NCBI GenBank assembly: GCA_027605045.1
Contig: JAQFWX010000004.1
Coordinates: 3,172,683 to 3,236,682, forward strand
From: Phallus indusiatus
Lineage: Eukaryota; Basidiomycota; Agaricomycetes; Phallales; Phallaceae
Direction: 5' to 3'
Length of the DNA: 64,000 nt
Part shown: positions 24,099 through 35,733 of the stretch, piece by piece
Layout: every line of letters starts with the position of its first letter
Position numbering within the stretch: position 1 is the stretch's first letter
Made by a program: the position numbers and the translations under genes
Notes under the pieces: generated by a model
What the model was told of the DNA's origin: nothing
The model's input: the letters and a program-made list of their open reading frames with translations, nothing else
Databases searched by the model: none

Positions 24099-24980
24099 AT
24101 GTCATCACACGTATCTGCTGCACTGGTAGACTTGAGGCATTGCTTCAAAGTCAGTTCATGCCGAAGATATTCCACAAAGCAACATTCCAATTCGAGTGCA
24201 TCACTTTTTGGAGCAAGACAACCCATTGCACGCCGAGTTTATACTACATCCACTGCCCCAGTCATTCTCCAGCATGCTAACTTATCCTCTCCCATACCAT
24301 GGTTTGACAAACGCCAACTCCTTCGACGCTCAGAAGCAATAGAACACAAAGACGGTTTTATACGGATCTTGTCGACTAGAGGTTATGCCACAGCGACGCG
24401 GACTGACGAGCCTGGAACAAGTCGTGCTCAAGCCATTCTGTTTGCGATTCCGGATCCGTCGAAAATGGCTCCTGATGAAGAAGTTGAACTTTTGGATAAA
24501 AATGAAGCTCAATTCTCAATCACGGAAAGGGCGGCAGAGGTAACATTTTTCATGTTTATTCCAACTTGCGAACGCTTACATATGTAATTCCTTCCGTTCA
24601 TTCAGAAATTGAGCAACATTTCAACCTCAGAAAATGACCCGACTGTCTCCCTTCGCGTCGCAGTAGAATCAGGAGGATGTCATGGGTACCAATACAAGCT
24701 CGAATTGACATCAGATCAAGCACCAGATGACTAGTGCGCTTTCAAAACTGTGTCACTGAACTGTTGAGAAACTGACTTTCTCTTGTCCGACAGTCGATTC
24801 ATACACCCCAAACATAGAAATGCAGCAATTGTCGTCGATGCTGTATCATTGGGATTGCTAAAAGGTTCAACACTGGATTACGCGACCGAGCTTATTGGAA
24901 GTAGCTTTCGGATTATTGACAATCCGCAGGCTAAAACCGCAGGCTGTGGATGTGGTATTAGCTGGGAAGCTAAATTCTAA
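24099..24980 (+). CDS. ISA2: Iron-sulfur assembly protein Isa2 (A-type/HesB-like)
   Basis: A-type scaffold or carrier acting in mitochondrial [4Fe-4S] cluster assembly, together with Isa1 and Iba57 in yeast. Exons 24099-24539, 24606-24733, 24794-24980; 251 residues. The N-terminal 100 residues are rich in Arg, Ser and Thr and nearly free of acidic residues at the start (VDLRHCFKVSSCRRYSTKQH), as expected of a mitochondrial targeting sequence. The HesB fold follows: ITERAAEKLSNIS, then RVAVESGGCHGYQYKLEL with the first conserved Cys, DDYRFIHPKHRNAAIVVDAVS, and the C-terminal GCGCGISWEAKF with the other two conserved cysteines. An upstream in-frame ATG at 24012 is possible, but 24099 gives the cleaner targeting peptide. 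Confidence 0.93.
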
Positions 24981-27420
24981 TAATAGAGTGGCTGTGGAAA
25001 CATTTCTCCCCTTACTTTTCACTAATGCACTTTCATGTACGAGTCTTTTATTAACACTATCATGTCCCACTGCTCATCTCTGAAGTAAATTAAACATACA
25101 CAATATTATTACAAACAAACCAATCAACAAGATCACAAGAGCTTGTACAAAGTCAAGAGATAAACGGAAAAATCAACTACTGAGCGATATCCAATGAGAC
25201 AACCTCTGAATTGGCGCCATTCTGAAAACACTGCCAACAACAGCACCTTCTTCTTTTCAGTCCATTTGAATAACCAGGCTGTATCCATTTACCTTCGAAA
25301 GGGATCTCTTCAAAGTCTGTCAAACACGTCTTGGCAATACTCAACGTTCACTGAGAAAAAGCATCCATCGTTCTTGCAGGTTCCGCTTGCGCCTCCATGG
25401 GTGACAACGGGGATTCAGAGTGCTGGTATTTTGACAGTTTCATGAGCCGCACACGTTCCCGCACACCGAAAAGAGAAAACACGCTATAAAGCTGCTAATA
25501 TCAGTGGTGGAAGAAGCGACAGTAGTTAAGGTTCGAGATGGCAATAGAGGTTGATCTGGTCGTCAATTGAACGGTGCATGAACTCATGGAGACGGGTCAA
25601 AATCTGGGTCCACTAATCAGATTGATCAGGTAGCGGGGCTAGCGATAAAGAAAACGAAGTATTAACAGCCGGTTGTTACATGAACAAAGAAAGACCAAAC
25701 CTGCAAACATCTCTCAGAGGCTCTGGCACTATAGTCCATCCGTCGCATTCACTTCGATACTCAGCTGCATTAGCTTTGTCGCTTCAATTCCATATTCTTA
25801 AGAAGCGACAAAAGTGGCTGAAATTTAAAGAGATTACGGCGACGCGTCATCAATGTTATCTCAACTCCCGTCGTCGCCGCGCCATTATCAATCATGATCG
25901 TCAGCGTCTTCATAACAGCAAAGTCGAACTTTGCGGGTTTAGACCATCTACCGCCCGCCAGCGTGGCACTATGCGCAAGGAAAGAGAGGTAAAGGCATCG
26001 CCAAAGCCTGACCGGTGACGGATCGCTACCGGACTACGAATCGTCCACTGGCAAAAGACAAAAGTCGTCGTTGTTGCTGCTGTAGTCGGCAATATCATTC
26101 TCGATGACGGTCTGATTCTGCCACATCCAACGTCCTTTTATGTGTTTGTTAGTTGAACGCCAGTGGCGTTTAATGTGACGGAGGAGGCATTGGAGAAGTA
26201 GGCTGCGATTTAACCCTCGACCGGAGTAGACGCTGGAAACTGCACGTCCAAAAACCACGCAGTAATCATCCTTCGAGCTCAACCAAATGCCGAAGTCGAC
26301 AACCCTAGGCGATAGAATCGTCCAAACTGGTGATTCGGTATGAAGGAGGAATGCTTCGCGTAGGTTGTGATGACGAGAAGAAGCCGATGTTTTTGCTTTT
26401 TTGTCTAGGATTTGGAAGAATGGAATTCGTCGGATCTCTCTGTATTTAGTCGTTCAAGCCGACCCCGAGGTCTTATACCTATAGACGGTATAGGTGTAAA
26501 ACTGTCTTCTCTGGATGAGGAGTAGTAGGATTACAGGGTTATAAGCCATCTTGCGACGAAGAACAGGACGATGAAGAAGACGAGAATGCTAATGAGATCG
26601 ACGATTGCGTTGCTGATGCGGAAGGCGGAAGAAAGGAGATGCAACTGTAGAATCTGAACCACGCAATGAGGAGGAAGATCTTGGCTTTGACGCTGATGGG
26701 ATGGAAGGGCAGTAGACGTGAAAGTTGAACAAGCTGAGATGATGAGGGTTCTACGTCAACAAAGGGCGTTTGCGATGGCTATAACAACGGCACTCATGCT
26801 GAAGATGGTTTTTCGATAGTCAAGATGCTGGCTTGAGTCCTGGCTCTGATGATGCTGCCGAAGTCGATGTTATTAGAATTGGTGCTGAAGCAGCTGACAT
26901 TCTGGGACGCGTCATCATACGGATGGGGTCAGAAAAGGTTGTCTGTTCCTTCAGAAGGCATCCCCCGGTATCCGCTGTGGCCGTGGTGAAAATGCTGGTG
27001 TTATTAGTGCATCGCTGAAGGCGGTTTCAATTCCGGTGCTACCTTTATTGAGGGGCTCTGAAGTCGGCAAACGATCCATTACGAAGATATCGAACTTTCA
27101 AGTGCTTTCATAACTGTTGGCCCTTGAACTATCAAATGTCAAATAGTCAGAAGAAAGGACATCGAGGAGAGACCAAAAACAGTGGTTAATCTTACCTATT
27201 TACTCTTCGTCGTTGGCTTGGAAAACGGCTTTTACTGGACACACATACACGATCCGTTATGTAATACATTCGACTTTCGTCAAATTTTCCCCGCTGACGC
27301 GCTATCCACATTCGTATTTAGATTGAAACACGTTTGATAATACGGAACCACTTACCTCGTCAGGTACCTTTTTGGAACATACTGCGACGAAAACCCTGCG
27401 GTTTTTGGAGCCTTCTGTCC
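24981..27420. other. Long stretch without a supported gene
   Basis: About 2.4 kb. Frames at 25194-25445, 25680-26018 and 26034-26282 have no recognisable motif. From about 26550 to 27010 the plus strand is rich in GAT/GAA/GCT triplets, giving discontinuous acidic frames, as a decayed acidic coding region might. No mobile-element ends were identified. Confidence 0.35.
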
Positions 27421-27429
27421 ATCCAAACG

Positions 27430-27900
27430 TTGAATTTAGTGCTAGGAACTACCGATATGGTTGGAATGGGACGATGGGCTATTTCATGATGCGTAATACC
27501 AAGACTCCATACGTTGGCTTTGGAGTCGTACATTGGGCCAAATATAATAGCTTTTGGAGCCATCCAGCAACAAGTGAGGACGAGGACAGAACCCCGTTCT
27601 TCCGTGACGTTTCCCTTTCTGGCTTTCATCAGCGTTCGAAAACTCCCGCCGCTTGCTATGTAGTTCTCATTACAATCCAGATGCGGTGTGGCCCGTCAAG
27701 GTAGCACCCGCAATTTGCTCGTTCCAGAACCACGCAACTGGCTGAAAAGAACAATATCGCTTTGATTATCCTCTGCATCATCGTCCGAAGTGCTAGTATT
27801 GATAATATTGGGTGCAACGATATCTCGAGTGATATAGGAACGCCAGGATATACCGCTCCATAGGCACCTCTCCACGGTCTTGCAGCTTGCTATGACTCGG
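27430..27900 (-). pseudogene. Remnant of a Ste20/GCK-type protein kinase
   Basis: Two pieces of a kinase domain are recognisable in minus-strand order. The first (about 27830-27700) reads APNIINTSTSDDDAEDNQ then IVLFSQLRGSG, matching the beta3/alphaC region of fungal Ste20/GCK kinases (IKIINLDT.DDD...DIQ.EI.LLSQLR). The second (about 27566-27460) reads WMAPKAIIFGPMYDSKANVW then SLGITHHEIAHRP, matching subdomains VIII-IX (WMAPEVI...YD.KADIWSLGIT..E.A...P). Only about 70 bases separate them, so the catalytic loop (HRD) and DFG segment are missing. Key residues are altered: the catalytic Lys position reads Asn, APE reads APK and DIWS reads NVWS. This cannot encode an active kinase and is best read as a decayed duplicate. 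Confidence 0.7.
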
Positions 27901-28464
27901 ATATCAACTTTGCGGTGAAGCTGGTGGACCAATGAGCTCAACATCCAAGTCAAAAAGTGAGATACAATAGGCGTACTTATGATACCAGAACTTGATTTTG
28001 AGCGGGATCGAGGGCCCAACTCATTTGATCTTGACCTCGGAAAAGAAGCTGAGGATTAGCGCCAGTAACTCTCTACTCGCTGCAGCCGCCTTGTTGACAT
28101 TGCCAGCCTTGACACGACACTGGACGACACCGGACAACAAATGCTCAACAAAAAAAAAAATCTTTTAATACTTCTTTTAGGTCTCGCCTCAGAAGATCAA
28201 ACAGGATGCAAACTGTATTGATTGAATCGTCGGAATTGAGATGCTTGCTCGTAGTCTCAGAACCACTACTGTGCCTGTACTCCCACCGTCGAATAGTGCA
28301 TCAGTCTAACCTTAATCTCGTTTATGCTCGGAAGTCATGGCCATCATATGTTTGATGTATTGGATCTACTTCTCGGTCACCCAACAACAGAAACCTTGCT
28401 TGTTCCCTTATATCTCATACCTCACTGCTGAATTTTTTCTTCTTTTCTTCGTCTCCTTCTAACT
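27901..28464. other. Intergenic stretch upstream of the MTFLNF array
   Basis: No supported gene. It ends in a pyrimidine-rich stretch (28436-28463) immediately before the first array ATG; such CT-rich leaders are common at fungal transcription starts. Confidence 0.4.
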
Positions 28465-30237
28465 ATGACATTCTTGAATTTTACTTTTCAAGGTAAGCCG
28501 TCTGCTTTGATCAAAATATGGGTGGGGGTTCAAGATTTGTTTAGAGTCATCCCCGGTAATAAATTATTTCCGTGGACAGTGGCAAGAAAGTAAGAAAATC
28601 GCTATCTAGCTCATACCTTATTGACTAGACTATTTCAGTAAATCCGGCCTTGGACCCATTGACTTCGAATTATGCTTTAGGATCTGCGGAGGTGACGGAC
28701 GACGGTGAAGCAGCTGCCACTGTGACTTTCACAGGTAATTGTACAATTTTTTTTTTTGGGTTCAGATATCATTGAACGTACGGCCAGGTACCAGCATTAC
28801 AATATTTGGGTGAGTGAAGCTCTGAATAAAGAAAATTTGCTGGTCGTGTTCACGCCGACACAGTGCGAAGAGGACTAATCACGGAAACTATTCGGTTACG
28901 CTGGATAATGGGCTCCCGTTTATCGGTAATGGAACCGCAGACAATATTTTTCAGACACCTCTTTGGGGCACCCAGAATTTGGCTAATACCCAGCATACCG
29001 TTGTCATCACCAATATACCCACTTCGCAAGAACAACAGTGGTTAGACTTGGATTTTGTGACCATTGGTAGAGAAATTGGTCCTCCTGGGTGCGTTTATGT
29101 TCCGGAAATAAATTCAACAGAGGGAGCTTTGCTTACTAAGGTGCTCAGTTACACTGGCTCAATTGTCAATATGACACTTGACGATCAATCGTCTCTTATT
29201 GAATACAGTGGATCCTGGTCATTTTCATCCTCCTCAGGTGCCCTTAATAACTCTCTGCATCAAACATTTGAGGAAGGATCTAGCTTGTCGATGTTCTTTC
29301 ACGGAAGCTCTATTGTATGACTTTTCTCATTCACATTTCCAAGTTAAAAACCACTTTGTTTAGGAGTTTTACGGCCTCTATATCAATGCACCATTCCAAG
29401 TTAAACTTAATGACCAACCTGCGATAAACATAGCTGGAGCAAACGTGAACACTACGTGGCAGCCGGACCCTCAAACTTTGTTGTTCTATGCGGATGGCCT
29501 CGACGAGAATCAAACACATATCGTATCATTAATCAATGCTGTTTCCAATCCTGATATTCCTCTTTACTTTGATTATGCGATTGTTCGGGGTAGTCAAGCG
29601 TGAGTTTTCTTCTCATTGGTTCTCACACGCGAATGTGTTACTATAACCCGCTAATATTTTATTTAGCTTCTTTGTAGCTAATTCGAGTACCATGTCTGTT
29701 ATTCCAAAGCCTACACCAAATTCGAGTACCATGTCTATTGTTCCAAAGCCGACACCAACAGACACAATTGTTACTCCACCGTCGCAACCAGCTCCAGTAG
29801 GCATCATCGTCGGTAGCATACTCGGCAGTATAGGAGGCCTCGTAGTTCTTGCTTTCATGGTGTTCTTTTTGATTCGCCGTTTACAATTTCACCGTCGTTC
29901 AACGGCGGTGAAACTCACCGGAAAAGGCGACCTACCACCTGTTTTTGTACCCCGAGAGTACACTGGGAGTGGCGAAATGCCCTTCACTGACGCATCAATT
30001 ACACAAATCACTAGTCCTATGGCAGAACATTCTATTTGCGATAACCCTCGCCATCATCATAAATCTCTAACTAATATACGGCCACTGCCATATCCAGCTC
30101 AACGTACCAACCTACCAGACAGTTCGTTTATAACTTCAACATCCTTTCCCAATGCGCAATCCGTCGTCCTCGTGAATCCATCAAGTCAGTCACAAATTGA
30201 TACTTCTAACTTCGGAGGGTATATATACCAGAGATAG
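28465..30237 (+). CDS. MTFLNF family membrane protein, copy 1
   Basis: Eight exons: 28465-28492, 28545-28589, 28639-28734, 28788-28809, 28864-29088, 29149-29314, 29364-29599, 29667-30237; 462 residues. Domain 1 has the signature TSITIFG/AKRTNHGNYSVTLDN...LWGTQNL...HTVVITN...LDLDFVTIGREIGPPG, a galactose-binding-like beta-sandwich seen in many Agaricomycete membrane proteins. Domain 2 begins YTGSIVNMTLDDQSSLIEY and ends with LYFDYAIVRGSQA. A linker with a duplicated 13-residue unit follows, then a Gly-rich transmembrane helix (VGIIVGSILGSIGGLVVLAF...) and a basic tail. Many N-x-S/T sequons suggest an exposed ectodomain, but there is no N-terminal signal peptide. The tail lacks the PPxY motif present in copies 4-7 and 9. 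Ligand and function unknown. Confidence 0.85.
28788..28809 (+). other. Conserved 22-nt micro-exon of the MTFLNF family (copy 1)
   Basis: The strand TSITIFG, the most conserved part of domain 1, is encoded by a 22-nt exon between introns of phase 1 and phase 2. The same micro-exon (GTACCAxCATxACxATATxxGG, with small changes) is visible in every copy where this part is present. Confidence 0.85.
29680..29757 (+). repeat. Tandem 39-bp duplication in the linker of copy 1
   Basis: Two adjacent 39-base units differing at a few positions, encoding NSSTMSVIPKPTP and NSSTMSIVPKPTP just before the transmembrane helix. It lengthens the juxtamembrane linker and adds potential N- and O-glycosylation sites; other copies lack it. 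Confidence 0.85.
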
Positions 30238-30810
30238 ATGCAGGCCCCTTTACTTATGTGAATAGGGTTTCCGCCAGCCTCCTCCAGGGCGCCGCACTAT
30301 TATTGGCAGGTCCATTGTAACGCTACACCCTGTGAAGTAAATCGCATAAACCAAATCAAAAATTCTGGTAATTTAGAATTAACAACTCAAGCTATCTTGG
30401 ATTTTGCAAACTGCATTCTGTTGAGCTACATAGCTACACCGTCCAGATTCCAGGACTTGAATTGAGTCCGTGCGTCTACCCATAAGAAACCATGCCCTGG
30501 ATGCATAAGTGTGATGGAAATATCGTGAATAAAACGTGAATAAAACTACATTGTTCCTTATTCGTGAGATAATATAAGAGCCTGCTTCAGCTCGTGAAAA
30601 TTGCTGTCACACCGCACTAGTTGATATAGTCTACAAGCTTGTCAGATAATCAGTTGTGCACAACTTGTTCCTTTTATCGGAAGCAGTTTGAGAAACCTCT
30701 GAGATCGATGTAGGTGGCGGGTTGCATGCCGAGGAGTTCGTCGACAATGAGGGTACCGAAGTGGGTTCTGCAAACTAAGTCAGTGAAGAAGGTTCGTGAA
30801 ACAGATAATG
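30238..30810. other. Intergenic stretch
   Basis: About 570 bases between convergent gene ends. It is AT-rich, with a short tandem near 30520-30545 (GTGAATAAAAC twice). No gene seen. Confidence 0.45.
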
Positions 30811-31873
30811 CTACATGCAATTGGACCCATGGTATGTTTTTTTCTTCTGACGCATGCGCGATGATGCAGTAGTCTCCATGGGATCTGCAGCACGTTTACC
30901 ATTTTTCGTGACTATATGTGCTTCATCCTCTTCATCTTCGCTAACTCCCATACCTCCATCATCTTTGCCTTTCCGTTTTTCCGTTTTCGCGCCACGAGCA
31001 GTCGATTCGAGTTTCCGGCATAAGACGTGCTCAGCCTTCCAGTGATTGGCACAAAGGCGTAATAATGGCTCACGAGCTTCCAACGCAAAAACGGCATTGT
31101 CCCATGTGGTTTCATGAGAAATCGTGAAATACTTCTTGATGGGGAGCTTGTCTAATAACGCCTGTGTTTCGCAATTCACGAGCGGCTTCAAGAACGTACG
31201 ATAGACGACGTTCACAGATGTGCGGATGTTGCGCCATTGGTTAGCATTTATGAGTGTACCATCCTTATTGCGAACGCATTTCCGCATGCTGGGCCGATAT
31301 CTGTTGTCAGGGGGAACATTGGCGATCTCATCGTCCCAGGCATCATACAATGTCCACAGTATGTTTACCGGATATCCATTAGGTCGAGTGCTGGGCTGCT
31401 CAGGTGGGACCAAAGCCGGGAAGGATGATTCAGACGCAGATGCGGATGCGGATGTGGTTCCATTCCCATTCTTAGACGTGGGTAAGGAAGCAGCACGCGG
31501 ACCAACTTGCGATGCCGATTCATCGGGTGTGATAGGACTGTCTAACTGGCTACGTATACCCAAAGGAAAGTAATTAATGAGGTGATGCATGTCCAAAACG
31601 ATATATTTACGCGCACAGTGCATGGTATGGCGTGTCCAACCGGTCCGATAAATCCTTCCACTTATTCGTAAGATCTTCGATAGACACACCCATTCTCTTA
31701 AGCGTAGCTCCATGCTCCTCAACCTGTTTTTGTATATTGTTCATCACTCCGAGAATCTTTTCGAGGGCACAGAATAAACCCATTGAGTCCATGCCGTTGA
31801 CAAGAGACGCGTCATTTCCGCCAGTATCTTGAATTTGGGACTGAGCAAAAGCATACGGTTGTTCCAAAGGCAT
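30811..31873 (-). CDS. Hypothetical protein with coiled-coil-like N-terminus and basic C-terminus
   Basis: Two exons joined by a short intron of about 60 nt near 31555-31610 (gtaaat...tacgtag); the join preserves the frame (LCA|QLDSPITPDE). Start taken at the ATG at 31873 (MPLEQPYAF). An N-terminal helical segment (ALEKILGVMNNIQKQVEEHG, then ATLKRMGVSIEDLTNKWKDL) looks able to form a coiled coil. A Ser/Ala-rich linker follows, then a conserved-looking core with WTLYDAWDDE, NANQWRNIR and EPLLRLCANHWKAEHVLCRK. The C-terminus is highly charged and ends in a Lys/Arg-rich patch (RMRQKKK) that could be a nuclear localisation signal. No named family is recognised. It is divergent from the LamB/YcsF gene, 271 bases away. 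Confidence 0.7.
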
Positions 31874-32144
31874 TATTCGGAGAATTGGGGTGTGTGAAGA
31901 GATATTATGGGCTAGTTGGTGCACGACGTTGGTGAGTTGAGGTGAGAAATTTGTCAACGTTAGCGTCAATACGCGCAAGTTGCCGAACCCGCCAACTGGA
32001 GAGGTCCCACATTTCCAAATGTGCCGCACTGGTGCGCACCCAGTCATGTGAAAGAGTTAAAATGTTTAAGCGGCGTCTAGATAACTCACGAATTAAAGCT
32101 ACGATACAGGATACACACATTCTAACTGTCTAAACCTGTGGATA

Positions 32145-33460
32145 ATGTCGCTGCCACGATTAAAGGCGACAGTGAATTGCGACATGGGGGAGGTTCGCAT
32201 CCATTCTGGCGCCTAAAAAACTATCAGTGTATAGCTGACATAAATGACTAACAGGGATTTTCTTTGTACAACATCGTATCGAGCTTTCCGTTTTGAAACG
32301 GCTTCTTTGCTGAAGATGATTACAGGCAGATGACGAAGCTTTAATGAAGACTATTCATCTCGCTAATGTAGCTTGTGGCTTTCACGCTTCGTAAGTCCAC
32401 CGTGACTAGTCCAAGCTCAGCTATTCCAGATTTACATTCGAGGCGTTCTCAAGGGATTTTTTCGTCATGAACAAGACAGTATTGCTGGCCAAGGAGAACG
32501 GGGTCAAAGTCGGGGCACATCCGTCTTTACCTGACAGACAAGGTTTTGGTCGACGTGAGATGGCTATCGAACCCGTAAGACCGTGTCATCCACTCGCTCC
32601 GAATAACCTTGTTTAAAAAGCGCTTTCATTTTGGATTTTCCTTTCTAGGAAGAACTTTTATCTTGCTTTACATATCAAGTAGGCGCACTTTATGGTTTTC
32701 TCAAGCGCCATGGCTTAGTTTTGAATCATGTATGGCCTGTGTCCTTTCTTTTGCGGGTTCGCTCGTTTCGCTGGACTTTTATATTAGGTTAAACCTCATG
32801 GAGCAGTTTACGGCCAAATGGCAAAGTCGCTTCCTCTCGCAAAAGCTGGTGTTTCAGTCATCAAATTTTTCCAAGAGACAAACAACAGCGACATTGCATT
32901 TGTTGGATTGGCCGGAACTGAACATCAGAAAGCTGCTGCAGAAGAAGGCATCACGTTTATCCCCGGTCAGCACCGTTAATAGTATCAAATGCGTGTTCTA
33001 GTTTCCTCAATTTTTCGTTGTGCGCGTGCTGTAGAGTGGTTTGCTGATCTCGACTACAATCCAGAGGGGAAATTATTGATCACGAAGCGAGTGTTATTTC
33101 GTCTACTATTTTGTTTTCCTAAATTAGGGATTGTAGGAAACACGAGAAACTGTCTTTGACGACGGTCGAGCAACGCGTAAGAGGCTGAATATCAGTGTCA
33201 CCTCATATTCCTAACTTGTCTGTTGTGTAGGTCAAACGACTCTTAGAAAAACACGAAGTCACATGCAACGATGGGACATTCATACCCCTTGGCGAGAATA
33301 TCAGCGAAGTGACAATTTGTTGTCATTCAGACACGCCGGTAAGCTAAGTATCACATTTCAATTGTTAGTTATGAAAAAAAAACAGGGAGCGGTTGAAGTT
33401 GCAAAGCTCGTAAAAAGATTAGTCGATGAGAATAATCTTGTTGCTGGATATGTCAACTAA
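32145..33460 (+). CDS. LamB/YcsF family protein (5-oxoprolinase subunit A-like)
   Basis: Homologue of bacterial PxpA, which with PxpB and PxpC opens 5-oxoproline to glutamate using ATP. Ten exons: 32145-32192, 32255-32275, 32326-32390, 32454-32574, 32649-32729, 32788-32965, 33035-33086, 33137-33176, 33231-33338, 33386-33460; 262 residues, the usual family length. Conserved motifs in order: [71 protein letters not shown] and CCHSDTPGAVEVA. Exon 2 is only 21 nt. The intron after exon 7 needs a GC donor (ACGAA|gcgagt) to give the family sequence KKHEKLSL; a GT donor 5 nt downstream keeps a frame but matches the family less well. No PxpB or PxpC gene is in the window. Confidence 0.93.
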
Positions 33461-33617
33461 ACGAGAACCTCGAGCTCAGTGGTAACAACTTCATCGTTAA
33501 TTCTCTCACATTAATTACATTCCCTGGCTAATAAAAAAATACATCTATCTGACTTGCGTGATAAAGGACAAACCAAACTACGAGAAAATAAAATTACAAC
33601 TTCAATAGTAAATTGGC

Positions 33618-35733
33618 TCACGGAAAGTATTCTTGAAGCATCCTGCGCATCTCATTCAACGCATATCCGTTTTCCTTCCACGTCTCAATCAAACTCTTCC
33701 TTAATTCTTGAATTCTCTTCCGCTTAGCTTCCCCATCGGCTCCAAACACGTCTTTCAAAACTTGTCGGAATTCACGATCAATTGCTTCCTCCGTACCCGT
33801 TGGTTGATATCCGCGGTATAAAGGCAACAAACCTTTTCCCGATCGGACTTCAAGTAGCTGGTAGGCTACCTTCAAATTGAATACGCAGTTCATACAATTG
33901 GCGGGCTGATCAGCTTGGAGTGGCCACATGATTCTAATTGACGTTAGTGTTTATAAAATGAGTCAATTAATGTTCTTCTCGTACGGTACTACGCCTGCGA
34001 GCAGCGTCTCGGTAATACCTCCGAGACCTGCGTGCGTTAAAAACGCCCCAGTGACCTAATATAAAAAACAAATGAGAAAAAAGAGCATTATAGTATGGAA
34101 TAGAAACGCAAACGCGATGGTTCAATATTATAGATTGCGGAACCCATTTGGATACTAGCGTTAGGTCTGACGATTCTACCCGAGTTCGGATGTCATCTGG
34201 TAAACCGGTTTCGTACGAGTTACCGTGCGCCATGGCGAAAATCTGTTTAATTATGGAATGGATGTAGTGATTGGCGATGGAATAAAAACCTTACCAACGG
34301 TACCTCTAAATCCAACATAATGGAAATCAATTGCCACAGCGTCTTTCCATTAGGGAACGACGACGTTCCAAAAGACATCTAGGTGAATGCTGTTAACGGG
34401 AAGAGTGGAGACAAAAAATTGAAAAACCGACATATATAAGTGAACGCTCCCCACGTGTTTCACAGATCCTGTTCAGGAAGTCTATCACTTCCCTGTCTTT
34501 GGGTGTTTCTTCATGATCGGATGTAACCAGGTCCGGGATCATGCAAGGACCGACAGCGTAACACGTTTTACCCATGCCGGTAAACCATTGCTCATAAGCC
34601 TTAATTGCATCTTTTTCAAGAATAGGGGTATTGCTCAAAAGGGCACCATGGCAGCCTTCAGCAAATCTACACTTAAAATTTTAGTACTTATGCGACGACG
34701 TTTGCAGTTTTGCTTGGACATCTATACCTGGTTAGCTCTTCCATGAGGCCAAGCCAATGTTCTACTGCTCCTGGCTTTCTACAATTTAATATGTAAGTAA
34801 ATGCAAACCAGCAGGACTTACAACTCCATGTTCATCTTCAAACTCATAATGATAGGCCGGCGGTATACCTGCGATTTTACGCACTTTCTCGGTGGGCGAA
34901 TAGAAAAGCTGTACATATGACAAATTTAGTCAACCTATTTCATTGCATATAGCTCAACTCGATACTGACCTCGAGCTTCGCTTCTTGAATTGATATATTC
35001 TTTGATTTTGCCAATGCAGGCGCGTCTCGCATCAGAGTATCGTGTATCCCACCAAAGTGAGATGGACCTATTATGCTCAACACGCCAGAAACACCAACGG
35101 CAATCCAGGTTAATACTTTGATTTTTTTCTCGTAGACTATACGAGCTCCCAGCGGATATCCTAGAGTACCCTAATTTTGATATGAGGGAAAAACGACGAA
35201 TGCGGGGGATAAACTAAAGAGCTGACTCACATCCAGAACGCATAAACTCGGCCTAGGAGCACTAGGATAGGCTTGACCAGTGCAGCAAACGACAGGCTCA
35301 CAGGCCCATAGTTTGGCGAAAAATACAGGCCACGACTCCATAATCTTAGCCCAGCGATCGAATTCAGGTCCTTCGAAGTCTGATATCTGAATAACTCTAA
35401 AATGACGAAGAAATGTAATTAGGTAGAACGAGAGGATTATGAAAAGATTGTAAAATGCCTGATGTTGTCCCTGAGGACGCTGTCTGGTCCAGTACAATGC
35501 CTCGCAATTTCCTTGTCGGCTGAGGCCTTGAACGACCCAATTACTGTTACTGTTACTAAAATATCGGGCCTTTCCTTGACTATCCTAAAGACCACTGGTA
35601 TGGATGGTCGCACATGGCCTATTCGTTTGTCTCATTCAAGGCACATAACCAATTAAGAAGGAAATACGAAATATGACGGACCCATTGAAGGCGCACTGGT
35701 AAAAATAAGGTGATGCTTGAATTTGGAGGTCAT
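33618..35733 (-). CDS. Family-1 UDP-glycosyltransferase
   Basis: Predicted to transfer a sugar from a UDP donor to a lipid or small-molecule acceptor. About ten exons on the minus strand, from ATG 35733 to the stop at 33618. The N-terminal acceptor domain starts MTSKFKHHLIFTSAPSMGHV, typical of the first beta-strand loop with its catalytic His. The middle contains GTLGYPLGARIVYE, SHFGGIHDTLMRDAPALA and LFYSPTEKVRKIAGIPPAYH. The C-terminal donor domain has YMSFGTSSFPNGKTLWQL, SKWVPQSIILNHR and the nucleotide-sugar motif VTGAFLTHAGLGGITETLLA followed by GVVPIMWPLQADQPANC. The last exon ends MRRMLQEYFP. The exon ending near 35464 appears to use a GC donor. The gene looks intact. The acceptor cannot be read from sequence; mushroom homologues include sterol and natural-product glucosyltransferases. 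Confidence 0.88.
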
